Part shown: positions 1 through 7,558 of the stretch, in pieces
Layout: every line of letters starts with the position of its first letter
Numbering within the stretch: the stretch's first letter is position 1
Source: Chloroflexota bacterium
Lineage (GTDB): Bacteria > Chloroflexota > Anaerolineae > J102
Length of the DNA: 23,595 nt
Direction: 5' to 3'
NCBI GenBank assembly: GCA_003353825.1
Contig: PIVW01000028.1
Coordinates: 1-23,595, forward strand
The notes under the pieces: model-generated
Database searches by the model: none
What the model was told of the DNA's origin: nothing
Seen by the model: the letters and a program-made list of their open reading frames with translations, nothing else
Translations under genes and position numbers: made by a program

Positions 1-267
1 GTTCAGTAAGCCGATGTAGGTTTGTTGCTGCGAAGTGATCTCTTCTGCGGATAGGTCACCACGCTCTATGTTCAGGGCAGAGCGAATGATGGTTGCTGCG
101 AGTTGCGGCTTGATGTTGATGCTGTCCTCACCCTCTTTGAAGTAACGGGAAACGGTAACAGGACTTAGCCTGAAATGCCTGGCCATCTTCCGTCTGCTGC
201 TGAAAACAGGCTTAGCCAGCAGCCATAATTTTTCTCGGATCTCAACTTGGTTTAAGAAATCTGCCAT
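1..267 (-). CDS. Helix-turn-helix DNA-binding protein (partial, runs off window start)
   Basis: Leftward frame of 89 codons from ATG at 265-267, still open at base 1, so the C-terminus is missing. The product starts MADFLNQVEIREK. Around residues 27-45 it has a helix-turn-helix signature, RRKMARHFRLSPVTVSRYF, of the kind in LacI/Cro-type repressors. A GGAG lies 10 nt upstream of the ATG. It is divergent from the 909-10297 gene array and has repeated operator-like motifs just upstream, so it is probably an autoregulated local repressor. The target is inferred, and the family of the missing C-terminal half is unknown. Confidence 0.6.
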   Translation of the reverse strand, partial: MADFLNQVEIREKLWLLAKPVFSSRRKMARHFRLSPVTVSRYFKEGEDSINIKPQLAATIIRSALNIERGDLSAEEITSQQQTYIGLLN

Positions 268-288
268 CCGTTGCTATCTCCAAGATGG

Positions 289-337
289 ACGCAACGACTG
301 AGTGTTGCGTAGTGTTGCGTTGTTGAATGCCATAATA
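289..337 (-). promoter_or_regulatory. Promoter and repeated operator of the leftward HTH gene
   Basis: On the minus strand a TATTAT box (332-337) precedes the HTH gene. Downstream of it the 10-mer agtgttgcgt occurs twice in tandem (301-310 and 311-320), exactly one helical turn apart. The first copy also forms an inverted repeat with acgcaac at 289-295 (acgcaac/gttgcgt). This is typical of a repressor site overlapping the start of transcription. The -35 match (TTGGAG, 18 nt away) is weak. Confidence 0.45.
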
Positions 338-908
338 GCGGCCATAACCTATCAACTCCAAATCTGCGTCCAGCGTCGGAAACGCGCAGCCTCTTGCTGT
401 GAATCATCCTATAGTTTTTAAAAACTACAAGAAGCAAATAAATAAACTGATCGATAACACCTATTCTTTGTCCATAACTGGCAATATACACTAGGGCAAT
501 CGCATCTTAATCTTCGGCGAATGAGCTATAATACAAAATTTTCGAAAGTTATTTGGGAATTATGCAGAATAAACTTCAGTTCAGTGAAATTGCAGTGGTG
601 GCAGGTCGCTCCATATACACTTGAGTTTCACCAAGAATTCATGCAAGTGTCGGTGTGAACCGGCCAAATCGCCAAGGTTTCTCACAAAATCGATTGAGAC
701 TGCTTTTTTACTTGACATATTAGATGCGATTGCCCTGCAATATACACGCATTTCCAGCCATTATCTCATCTATAGACACCCCTCTCCAATTGCATCACCT
801 GACCCCGACTTATCCCCATCACCCCCTCTACTCCTCTTGCCAACTGAATATCAATAGCAACATTCATCACTCCATCGCCAAACACGATGGCCCACATCGA
901 GGAATATT
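338..908. other. Gene-free spacer between divergent transcription units
   Basis: No convincing gene; the short frames here lack ribosome sites and family signatures. A perfect TATAAT lies at 527-532 on the plus strand with a poor -35, followed by the palindrome tttcgaaa (540-547). A consensus TTGACA lies at 712-717 with only a weak -10 (around 736-742). Bases 781-840 are strikingly C-rich and G-poor (30 C, 4 G), like a Rho-loading leader. One of the two promoters probably drives the array beginning at 909. Confidence 0.4.
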
Positions 909-1178
909 ATGTTTTCGGACTACATCAATCATATCTTTGAGGAAGCGGCCAAGACACTGGCGCTGTCAGTCAAAGTGCTGGGATATGGATTCTGGTGGTT
1001 AGGCATTGGTTTGTCGTCGGCAATCAGACGGTTGCTGCGCTGGCAGGAAGATTACAGCATTCAAAGTCATGGCCCGACATTTGATGGGGGGCAGGGGACA
1101 GGCATTGTTTGCCCAACGTGCGGGACAACCAACGAAGCTGGAGAGCAACACTGCTTTGCCTGTGGCAGCAATCTGTAG
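909..1178 (+). CDS. Small membrane protein with C-terminal zinc ribbon
   Basis: 89 residues, ATG preceded by cgaggaa about 6 nt upstream. An N-terminal amphipathic stretch leads into one probable membrane segment (about residues 24-42, VLGYGFWWLGIGLSSAI). A polar linker follows, then a C-terminal zinc ribbon with two CxxC knuckles, CPTCG and CFACG (about residues 70-86). The membrane helix and treble-clef-like ribbon suggest an anchor or adaptor. It ends 12 nt before the coupling-type ATPase gene, so the two are probably cotranscribed and it may recruit that ATPase or DNA to the membrane. The family is not recognised by name and the function is inferred. Confidence 0.65.
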   Translation: MFSDYINHIFEEAAKTLALSVKVLGYGFWWLGIGLSSAIRRLLRWQEDYSIQSHGPTFDGGQGTGIVCPTCGTTNEAGEQHCFACGSNL

Positions 1179-1190
1179 GGGAGGTGGACT

Positions 1191-3422
1191 ATGGCGGACA
1201 AGAAAAACACACTCGCCCGACCAAGCTACATCCACTCCCTCATGGTGCGAGTGCCCTCGGATACCAAGTGGCAGCCGTTGATGGCGCAACGTCTGATGGT
1301 AGCACTATTTTCCATCTACGAGTCGGTGGCGCTACAGATTCGGGCGACTGCCGACACCCTGGTCTGGCAGGTGGAAGCACAGGGGAGTCTGCGACCGCGG
1401 ATTCAGCGAGCGATTTACGGCGTGTATCCTCAGGCCGAAGTAACGAGCGCACGTAAGACACAGGCCGATGTGGGATATTTCATTTACGAAATGAATGGGG
1501 CTGCACCCTTTGCGGGGGCACTGAAACATGCCACCGATTTCAAGGACAGCGACCCTCTAGCGGGGCTGCTGGCAGCGATAAGCAACCTGGGTTGGGGTGA
1601 GGAAATCGTGTTCAACTTGACACTTCATCCACCAACGAAGAACTACGCTAAAATCGGCGAAAAACAGTTGACGAAATCGGGCTATCGTTGGCTCCAGTTT
1701 CTCTCACCTCGTATGACCACAGAGATGATGTTGTACCGGGCGCTGTTTGACATGGGTCAGGTCAAGAAACTGTCATCCGATTTACACCGCGTGGCCGAGA
1801 GTAAATTGCGGATGCCGCTCAAAGAAGTGGCGGCGGTCATCAAGGTCAAGACAGCCAACCAGGGCAGGGCTGATCAGCTTATGGGATTGTTGACACCCGC
1901 TCTGGCAACCTACGCCCGGCCAGGGCTCAACTTCCTCGTGCCTGCGCAAAAGGGGGCATACAAACTTGTGCTCTCAGCGCCGGAGGTGGCAGCCTTGTGG
2001 CACTTACCTACCAAGGACTGTATGGTAAGTGGCATCGATTGGGCCAGTGACCCCAGCGTGCCCCTGCCTCGTGAGTTGGCGCAAGCCCGGTATGGCGTCA
2101 TCCTGGGCAAGGGAGTGTACCAGGGGCAGGAAACGCAAGTGCGCCTGCCTGATGCAGACCGTGTGACGCACATGAATATTGTGGGAAAAACTCGGATGGG
2201 GAAGTCCACCCTGATGCACAACCTTATCCATCAGGACATTCAAGCGGGACATGGGGTTGGAGTCATCGACCCGCATGGCGACCTGGTGGAAGCAATCCTG
2301 GAGCGAAGCATCCCTCCGGAGCGGGCAGAGGATGTAGTGCTCTTTGATATCGGGGAGCGAGAGAAAATCATCGGTCTCAATCTGTTGGATGTGCCCGGTG
2401 GTGTAGCGCCGGAACAAGCGGCAGACATGGCCCTGGCTGTGCTCAAGAAGTACTTTGGTGAGGAGTGGCGTTCAGGACGAATGGAGGACACCCTCTATGC
2501 ATCACTAGTCAGCCTGATGAGCGTCAAGGATTCGGTGATTCAAGACATCGCCTTACTGCTGAATGATGGCGATTTTCGAGAAAAAATCCTCGAGCACGTG
2601 CAAGATCCGGTGGCGGTCGAATACTGGAAATTGGTGTTCGACACATCCAGCCCCGCCCAGCAACGGGAGTTGACTTTGCCCATTACAACGCGGATGCGCA
2701 AACTGTATCGCACGCCCACCATGCGACGCATCCTGGGACAACCGTACAGTTTGGACATTGCCGCTATCATGCGGAGCAAGAAGATATTTCTGGTCAACTT
2801 GCGGGGCAGTGGCAGTTCGGAGGAGGAGGTGGGTAATACCCTGGGAGCCTTGCTCATTTCTAAAATCCAGATGGCAGCGATGAGCCGGACCTTGGACAAC
2901 GGCAATCTTATACCCTTTTATCTGTATGTCGACGAGGTGCAAAATTTCGTGACGACCAGCTTGCCAATAGTGCTTTCGGAAGCGGCCACGAATGGTCTGT
3001 ATCTATGTATCGCCAACCAGTTCCTGGCTCAGCTTACGGGCGACACCTTGCAAGCGGTGTTGGGAAATGTGGGCACAACCGTGATGTTTCGCTCCGGCCC
3101 CAACGACGCCAACATGCTGGCCGGGCTGCTCCGTCCCCATTTCAGTCGGGAGCATCTGGAGGGATTGAGCCGTTTCAAGATGATTGTGAGGATGCAGTAC
3201 CAGGGGGTGACCTTACCTGCCTTCATCGTCCACAATCATCCACCGGTGAAGAGCCCCTTTAGGGGGCAGCGGCAAGCAGCGGACATCAAGGCATTGAGCC
3301 GGAAACGGTACGGCATGCCTGCCGAAAAAATCGACCAAGCCCAGAAAGAGCGTTTTTACAGCAAGACAAGCGTCACACCGATGACGCCCAAAAGCAGTGA
3401 AGAGGTAGATTACTTTGGTTGA
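1191..3422 (+). CDS. VirD4/TraD/HerA-like conjugative coupling ATPase
   Basis: 743 residues; ATG preceded by GGGGAGG about 5 nt upstream. The N-terminal 320 residues are a poorly characterised domain rich in alpha/beta elements. The motor domain then begins with Walker A GKTRMGKST (residues 332-340) and the following VIDPHGDL typical of the HerA/VirD4 clan. Walker B is LYVDEVQNF (D581, E582), followed by a TraG/TraM-recognition type C-terminal part (ATNGLYLCIANQFLAQL, then SGPNDANMLAGLL). Such hexameric ATPases pump DNA, and type IV coupling proteins deliver the relaxase-DNA complex to the secretion channel. No strong N-terminal membrane helices are evident; the adjacent membrane zinc-ribbon protein could provide anchoring. 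The end overlaps the next gene by 8 nt, implying translational coupling. The ATPase clan is firm; conjugation itself is inferred. Confidence 0.85.
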   Translation: MADKKNTLARPSYIHSLMVRVPSDTKWQPLMAQRLMVALFSIYESVALQIRATADTLVWQVEAQGSLRPRIQRAIYGVYPQAEVTSARKTQADVGYFIYEMNGAAPFAGALKHATDFKDSDPLAGLLAAISNLGWGEEIVFNLTLHPPTKNYAKIGEKQLTKSGYRWLQFLSPRMTTEMMLYRALFDMGQVKKLSSDLHRVAESKLRMPLKEVAAVIKVKTANQGRADQLMGLLTPALATYARPGLNFLVPAQKGAYKLVLSAPEVAALWHLPTKDCMVSGIDWASDPSVPLPRELAQARYGVILGKGVYQGQETQVRLPDADRVTHMNIVGKTRMGKSTLMHNLIHQDIQAGHGVGVIDPHGDLVEAILERSIPPERAEDVVLFDIGEREKIIGLNLLDVPGGVAPEQAADMALAVLKKYFGEEWRSGRMEDTLYASLVSLMSVKDSVIQDIALLLNDGDFREKILEHVQDPVAVEYWKLVFDTSSPAQQRELTLPITTRMRKLYRTPTMRRILGQPYSLDIAAIMRSKKIFLVNLRGSGSSEEEVGNTLGALLISKIQMAAMSRTLDNGNLIPFYLYVDEVQNFVTTSLPIVLSEAATNGLYLCIANQFLAQLTGDTLQAVLGNVGTTVMFRSGPNDANMLAGLLRPHFSREHLEGLSRFKMIVRMQYQGVTLPAFIVHNHPPVKSPFRGQRQAADIKALSRKRYGMPAEKIDQAQKERFYSKTSVTPMTPKSSEEVDYFG

Positions 3423-4320
3423 GAAGCGTCGAAACACCCCATCCTTCAAGCGCACAGCCGCACCCAGGCGGATGCGTCTGATGCCGCGCGACCGGACAGT
3501 GCTTGTGAGCATCTATGAATATCGGGTGTTGACTTCACATCAGGTTGAAGCTCTGCACTTCCCCTCTGCAAACCCCGAAACCCACAGTCGCAAGACCGCC
3601 TGCCAACGCCGCTTGCAATTGCTTTTTCATCACAAACTGCTCGACCGTATCATCCGGCCCCTGGTTCCAGGAGCGGGCAGAGAAGCGTACGCCTACACTC
3701 TGGCCCGACGAGGAGCGGATGTGGTGGCCGAAACGCTGGGCATCGACAGGGAAGGCATTGGCTGGCGACCGAAAGACAGCAAGATGGGGCCGCTGTTTCT
3801 TGACCATCTGCTCACGACCAACACCCTGCGAGTGGTCGCCAACCTGCTGGTGCAGCGTAGCGTCTGGTCCGAGGTGAACTGGATTGATGAGATTACACTC
3901 AAGTCGGACTATCAGGGCAAAGTACCGGTAAGGGTCAATCGGGGCCAACCTGTGCGCATCTTTCCTGATGGCTATTTCACCATTCATCTGCCTGAACGGG
4001 CGCAGGCCGCACATTTCTTTGTGGAAGTCGACCAGGGAACGATGACCAACAAGCGGTGGGCGGACAAGATGAAGACCTACATCTCCTTTCGTGAGAATGG
4101 AGATTCCCTTCAACACTTTGGCACCAGAAACTTCCGCATCTTGGCAATCACATCCAGTGCCCAGCGTCTTGAAAATCTGCGAGTCGCCACCACCCAGGCA
4201 GGAGCGCTAGTCCACTTCTGGTTCACGACTGCCGGACAGCTATCGATTTGGCAGCCGGAACAGTTGCTCCAGCCCATCTGGCATATTGCCGGGGAGGATA
4301 AATTGAAGTCGTTGTTCTAG
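3415..4320 (+). CDS. Replication-relaxation family protein (first copy)
   Basis: 301 residues. The TTG start overlaps the end of the ATPase gene and is supported by AGAGGT at 3401-3406, about 8 nt upstream. The protein has an N-terminal winged-helix region (RDRTVLVSIYEYRVLTSHQV, about residues 24-43, then RRLQLLFHHKLLDR). A nuclease-like central fold follows with FPDGYFTIHL and HFFVEVDQGT, and the C-terminus ends PIWHIAG. This matches the replication-relaxation family (Pfam Replic_Relax), common on plasmids and integrative elements and thought to act in DNA replication or transfer; biochemistry is sparse. The gene at 14048-14947 is a diverged paralogue. Overlap with the ATPase gene suggests joint function. 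Confidence 0.8.
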   Translation: MVEKRRNTPSFKRTAAPRRMRLMPRDRTVLVSIYEYRVLTSHQVEALHFPSANPETHSRKTACQRRLQLLFHHKLLDRIIRPLVPGAGREAYAYTLARRGADVVAETLGIDREGIGWRPKDSKMGPLFLDHLLTTNTLRVVANLLVQRSVWSEVNWIDEITLKSDYQGKVPVRVNRGQPVRIFPDGYFTIHLPERAQAAHFFVEVDQGTMTNKRWADKMKTYISFRENGDSLQHFGTRNFRILAITSSAQRLENLRVATTQAGALVHFWFTTAGQLSIWQPEQLLQPIWHIAGEDKLKSLF

Positions 4321-4503
4321 CCACACGTAGAACTGCTGCCCTCACCTACTAGCGATTCATCACCATGCTGGAGACTCGGAACCCAGTATATCGAGACACC
4401 GGTGGTAGAGCGCTCCAGACCCCATTCGTCCAGTTTTCCTGTCTACAGGTTTCCTGACTACTTTCGCAAACATATCCGCCGACAAATCATCAGGAGGAAG
4501 TTC

Positions 4504-6048
4504 ATGAAAATGTCTCATCCCCCGATTGGCATCGACTTAGGCACCACCTATTCATCAGTGGCCGTGATCGATGACCAAGGTAATCATCGCATCCTGCCGA
4601 ATGCCGAAGGACAGTATCTAACCCCCTCCGTTGTCTTTTTTGAGGAGGGGGGAAACATCGTGGTCGGCGAGATCGCTAAGGATGCACGCGCCGACTTCCC
4701 GGAAAGTGTTGTCGAATTCGTCAAGCGCTCAATGGGGACTAACCGCAAGTTCATGTATGGCGGCCAAACCTTCACCGCCCCAGAAGTCTCCGCCATTGTA
4801 CTGAAGAAACTTAAACAAGATTCCGAACAAGCGTTGGGGCAGCCTATCTCCCAGGCTGTGATCACCACCCCCGCCTACTTCGGGGCGGATCGTCGGGATG
4901 CTACCGAAAAATCAGCGCAGATGGCAGGCCTGCAAACACTCGCACTGATCAGTGAACCCACAGCCGCAGCTCTGGCCTTTGGCATGGGTGGCGACAGAAA
5001 GGGCACAGTCATGGTTTTTGACCTGGGTGGAGGCACTTTTGATGTGACCATCATCCGTTTTGGCATCAATCCCGCCATTGAGGTGCTCAGCGTCGAAGGA
5101 GACGCTGAGTTGGGAGGCAGGGATTTTGATGATGCACTCATGGGGCTAGTGGCGGAACGTTTCTTGAAGGAGCATGACTACGATATCAAGATGGACATGG
5201 ATGCGCTGGCAGAACTGCGGACAAAAGCTGAGAAGGCCAAACACGACCTGTCAGCTCGCGACTCAACGGTCGTTAGTGTTGCAGCCGGAGGGCATCGTCT
5301 GCGAATACCCGTCACTCGCGAAGCATTTACAAAAGCCATTCGTCCCAGGTTGGAAACGATGAAAATGACGATGCAGTTCGCACTGGAAGAGCGAGATCTC
5401 GGCCGCAATGACATAGATGATGTGCTACTTGTTGGCGGTTCCACGCGTGTGCCCGCCGTGCGCGAGATGCTGACAGGTTATTTTGGAAAGCCACCCAACG
5501 CAGCGGTGCACCCTGACGAGGCTGTGGCCCTGGGCGCAGCCTTATTTGCTGCCAAAATGATGACCACCCAATCCCCAGAGATGTTGTTGCCCGTAGTGCA
5601 GAATAGGGCTCTAGCCCTACCCTCTGTACAGGACATCGTGCCACATAGCATAGGCTCGACGACCGTCAGGGGGGACGATCTCAATGACCTGTACAACTCA
5701 CTCATCCTCCCCCGTGGTGCAAAACTCCCTGCCACGTTCACTGAGCGTTACCACACCGTTGAGGATTGTCAGCAGCGGGTGAAAGTTGAGATCAATGAAG
5801 GGGAGGATGACGATTTGCAGTTCGTGAAACCACTGGGTGAGACCAGCCTGCATCTTGCCGAGCCTCGCCCCAAGGGGAGTCCGGTTGACATTCAAATCTC
5901 TCTTGACTTGAGTAGCATTGTACGCGTGGTTGCTACCGATGTGCTCAGTGGCCAAAAACAGGATATGGAAATCAACTACGAAGAGACGATGAGTCAAGCT
6001 CAGGTGCAAGAGCGCACCCAGTGGCTTGGCCAGCAAACTGTGACGTAA
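4504..6048 (+). CDS. Hsp70/DnaK-family chaperone lacking the lid domain
   Basis: 514 residues from the ATG at 4504, chosen because AGGAGG lies at 4492-4497; the frame extends 34 codons further upstream but without a ribosome site. The full actin-like ATPase domain is present: IGIDLGTTYSS near the start, the ISEPTAAALAFG connect motif, phosphate-2 FDLGGGTFDVT (D173) and adenosine motif LVGGSTRVP (about residues 309-317). A beta-sandwich substrate-binding domain of about 130 residues follows (VPHSIGSTTVRG to QDMEINYEE). The protein then stops, about 120 residues short of canonical DnaK, so the alpha-helical lid is missing. It begins an Hsp70/J-like cluster of three genes, 183 bp after the DNA-transfer genes. 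It is probably a dedicated, not housekeeping, Hsp70 working with the next two proteins. Confidence 0.85.
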   Translation: MKMSHPPIGIDLGTTYSSVAVIDDQGNHRILPNAEGQYLTPSVVFFEEGGNIVVGEIAKDARADFPESVVEFVKRSMGTNRKFMYGGQTFTAPEVSAIVLKKLKQDSEQALGQPISQAVITTPAYFGADRRDATEKSAQMAGLQTLALISEPTAAALAFGMGGDRKGTVMVFDLGGGTFDVTIIRFGINPAIEVLSVEGDAELGGRDFDDALMGLVAERFLKEHDYDIKMDMDALAELRTKAEKAKHDLSARDSTVVSVAAGGHRLRIPVTREAFTKAIRPRLETMKMTMQFALEERDLGRNDIDDVLLVGGSTRVPAVREMLTGYFGKPPNAAVHPDEAVALGAALFAAKMMTTQSPEMLLPVVQNRALALPSVQDIVPHSIGSTTVRGDDLNDLYNSLILPRGAKLPATFTERYHTVEDCQQRVKVEINEGEDDDLQFVKPLGETSLHLAEPRPKGSPVDIQISLDLSSIVRVVATDVLSGQKQDMEINYEETMSQAQVQERTQWLGQQTVT

Positions 6049-6105
6049 TCGGTCAGCAGGATAATTCAAGCGATTTCCAAGTTTACCAGGACCAGGAGCA
6101 GATTC

Positions 6106-7470
6106 ATGGAAGACTATTATCGTTTACTTGACATCGAAGAACAGTGGTCATGTGAAGAGATCGCCACTCACTTGACCACCCTGAACAAAGATTTTCGCCG
6201 TCGCACCCGGCACCGAGACCCGGCAATGCGAGAGAAGGCGCTCTCGCAAATTGAATTGGTTAGCCGGGCGTCAGCGCACTTGACAGAGGAGGCAGAGCGA
6301 GCAGCATACGACAAGGAATTGGCTGGTTACCGGGCTGAACAGGAGTTGAAGCTACCCCTGGCCGACATCAATCTGTACCGGCATTTTCAACTGGAGATGA
6401 ATGCCGGAGAAGATGAAATTGGGGTGGTTCTTGACACAGCGGCCGCTAAGCTGGAAGGGCAATCGACCTTGAGCGAAGCTGCGAAACGGGAGTATGGGCT
6501 AGTGGTGTTAGCCCGGCGTATCCTGCTTGATACGGAGCAGCGGGTGGAGTATGACGATCTACTCAGGGCGAAACTGGCCTATGAAAAAGAGATGGAGACG
6601 GCCAAACCAGTACCGCTCGCATTCAATGGCGTGGAGGTGGAAGATCGGTTGGGTCTGGAACAAGCCCTCGTCGCCCATCCCTACCGTGGCCTGTTTCTCT
6701 TTCAAGATGGTGAAATCGAGGCGTGGTTGAGGTGGTCACAAGGTCAGCGACAACGGGCTGATTGGGTGCGAGACATCGCCAGCCGCACGCACCAGAGTGA
6801 AACGCCCTTCATGGAATATGGTGAGCTACTGCGCCTCATTAATGGCAACCATCCGCTCGAAGTCTTTCGTCCGGGCCAAGGGCCGAAAGAAGGGGCGATT
6901 GCTACCATCTCGCACCCCAAGGAGATACCAGCCGCAACGGATGCCTACTGGCAGGTTTTTTTCACGCAGTATGAGTATGTGATCGATTGGTTGAGGCATG
7001 CGGGAGATGAGCAGTTGTTGGAGAAGCTATGGCAGCTACCCGAAACCCACAACCAGAATATCAGTCTGGAAAGGTTGCTGTTCACCATCGATCCCGCAAT
7101 ACCAACGCCAGATACCGTCATTGAAGACGCACCAAGTCAAATGATAGATTTCGGCACAGTCAGCGCTTGGGAGAATCCAAGCCAAAGCTTCACCATCAAA
7201 CATAGCGGGCGGGGCTATCTTTATGGCCAGATCAGCGCAAGCGCCGACTGGTTGATCCTAGATGCTGATGAATTTGCCGGACCAAAAACGAGGGTTACAG
7301 TCAGCGCTGACCGGAGCAAGATGACATCGGGCGAGCACAACATAGGCCAGGTGTTCATCAAAGCAGTAGATGGGCGTGCGCCAACCCTCACCATTCAAGT
7401 GCAGGCGCACCAGCACACTATGACTGACAGCGTGAAGGTCGGTCTTAAAAAACTCTTTGGACGCACATGA
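6106..7470 (+). CDS. J-domain-like protein with C-terminal BACON-like domain
   Basis: 454 residues; AGGAG at 6094-6098 fixes the start. Residues 4-72 read like a J domain (YYRLLDIEEQWSCEEIA to ERAAYDKEL), but the catalytic HPD is HRD (residues 36-38). A second degenerate J-like repeat follows (about 86-165, INLYRHFQLEM to RVEYDDLL). Residues 174-230 (NGVEVED to ADWVRDI) share a helical segment with the next protein. The last 110 residues form an Ig-like beta-sandwich of BACON type (IDFGTVSAW, then SADWLILDADEF and VTVSADRSKM). No signal peptide or membrane helix is seen, so it should be cytosolic. It lies 57 bp after the Hsp70 gene. A role as Hsp70 partner or substrate adaptor is inferred; loss of HPD raises doubt that it stimulates ATPase activity. 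Confidence 0.7.
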   Translation: MEDYYRLLDIEEQWSCEEIATHLTTLNKDFRRRTRHRDPAMREKALSQIELVSRASAHLTEEAERAAYDKELAGYRAEQELKLPLADINLYRHFQLEMNAGEDEIGVVLDTAAAKLEGQSTLSEAAKREYGLVVLARRILLDTEQRVEYDDLLRAKLAYEKEMETAKPVPLAFNGVEVEDRLGLEQALVAHPYRGLFLFQDGEIEAWLRWSQGQRQRADWVRDIASRTHQSETPFMEYGELLRLINGNHPLEVFRPGQGPKEGAIATISHPKEIPAATDAYWQVFFTQYEYVIDWLRHAGDEQLLEKLWQLPETHNQNISLERLLFTIDPAIPTPDTVIEDAPSQMIDFGTVSAWENPSQSFTIKHSGRGYLYGQISASADWLILDADEFAGPKTRVTVSADRSKMTSGEHNIGQVFIKAVDGRAPTLTIQVQAHQHTMTDSVKVGLKKLFGRT

Positions 7471-7517
7471 ATGACAGTCGCTGTGCCTCAGGTATCGAGG
7501 AGTGATTGATTGATAGC

Positions 7518-7534
7518 TGATGCATGGTGCATCA
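7518..7534. promoter_or_regulatory. Perfect 7-3-7 inverted repeat between the two J-like genes
   Basis: tgatgca at 7518-7524 and tgcatca at 7528-7534 are exact inverted copies separated by tgg. It lies in the 88 bp spacer before the propeller gene. It could be a protein-binding site or a small mRNA hairpin that adjusts expression of the last gene. No T-tract follows, so it is not a terminator. Confidence 0.35.
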
Positions 7535-7558
7535 ACCACCGTTACCACAAGGACTGTG

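Noticed and set aside
252..491. Leftward 79-codon frame overlapping the HTH gene promoter
   Set aside because: It overlaps the operator repeats and the start of the HTH gene in another frame and has no ribosome site or domain.
621..1002. Two rightward frames upstream of the zinc-ribbon gene
   Set aside because: No ribosome sites, low-complexity Pro/Ser/His-rich sequence from the C-rich tract, and overlap with the better supported gene at 909.
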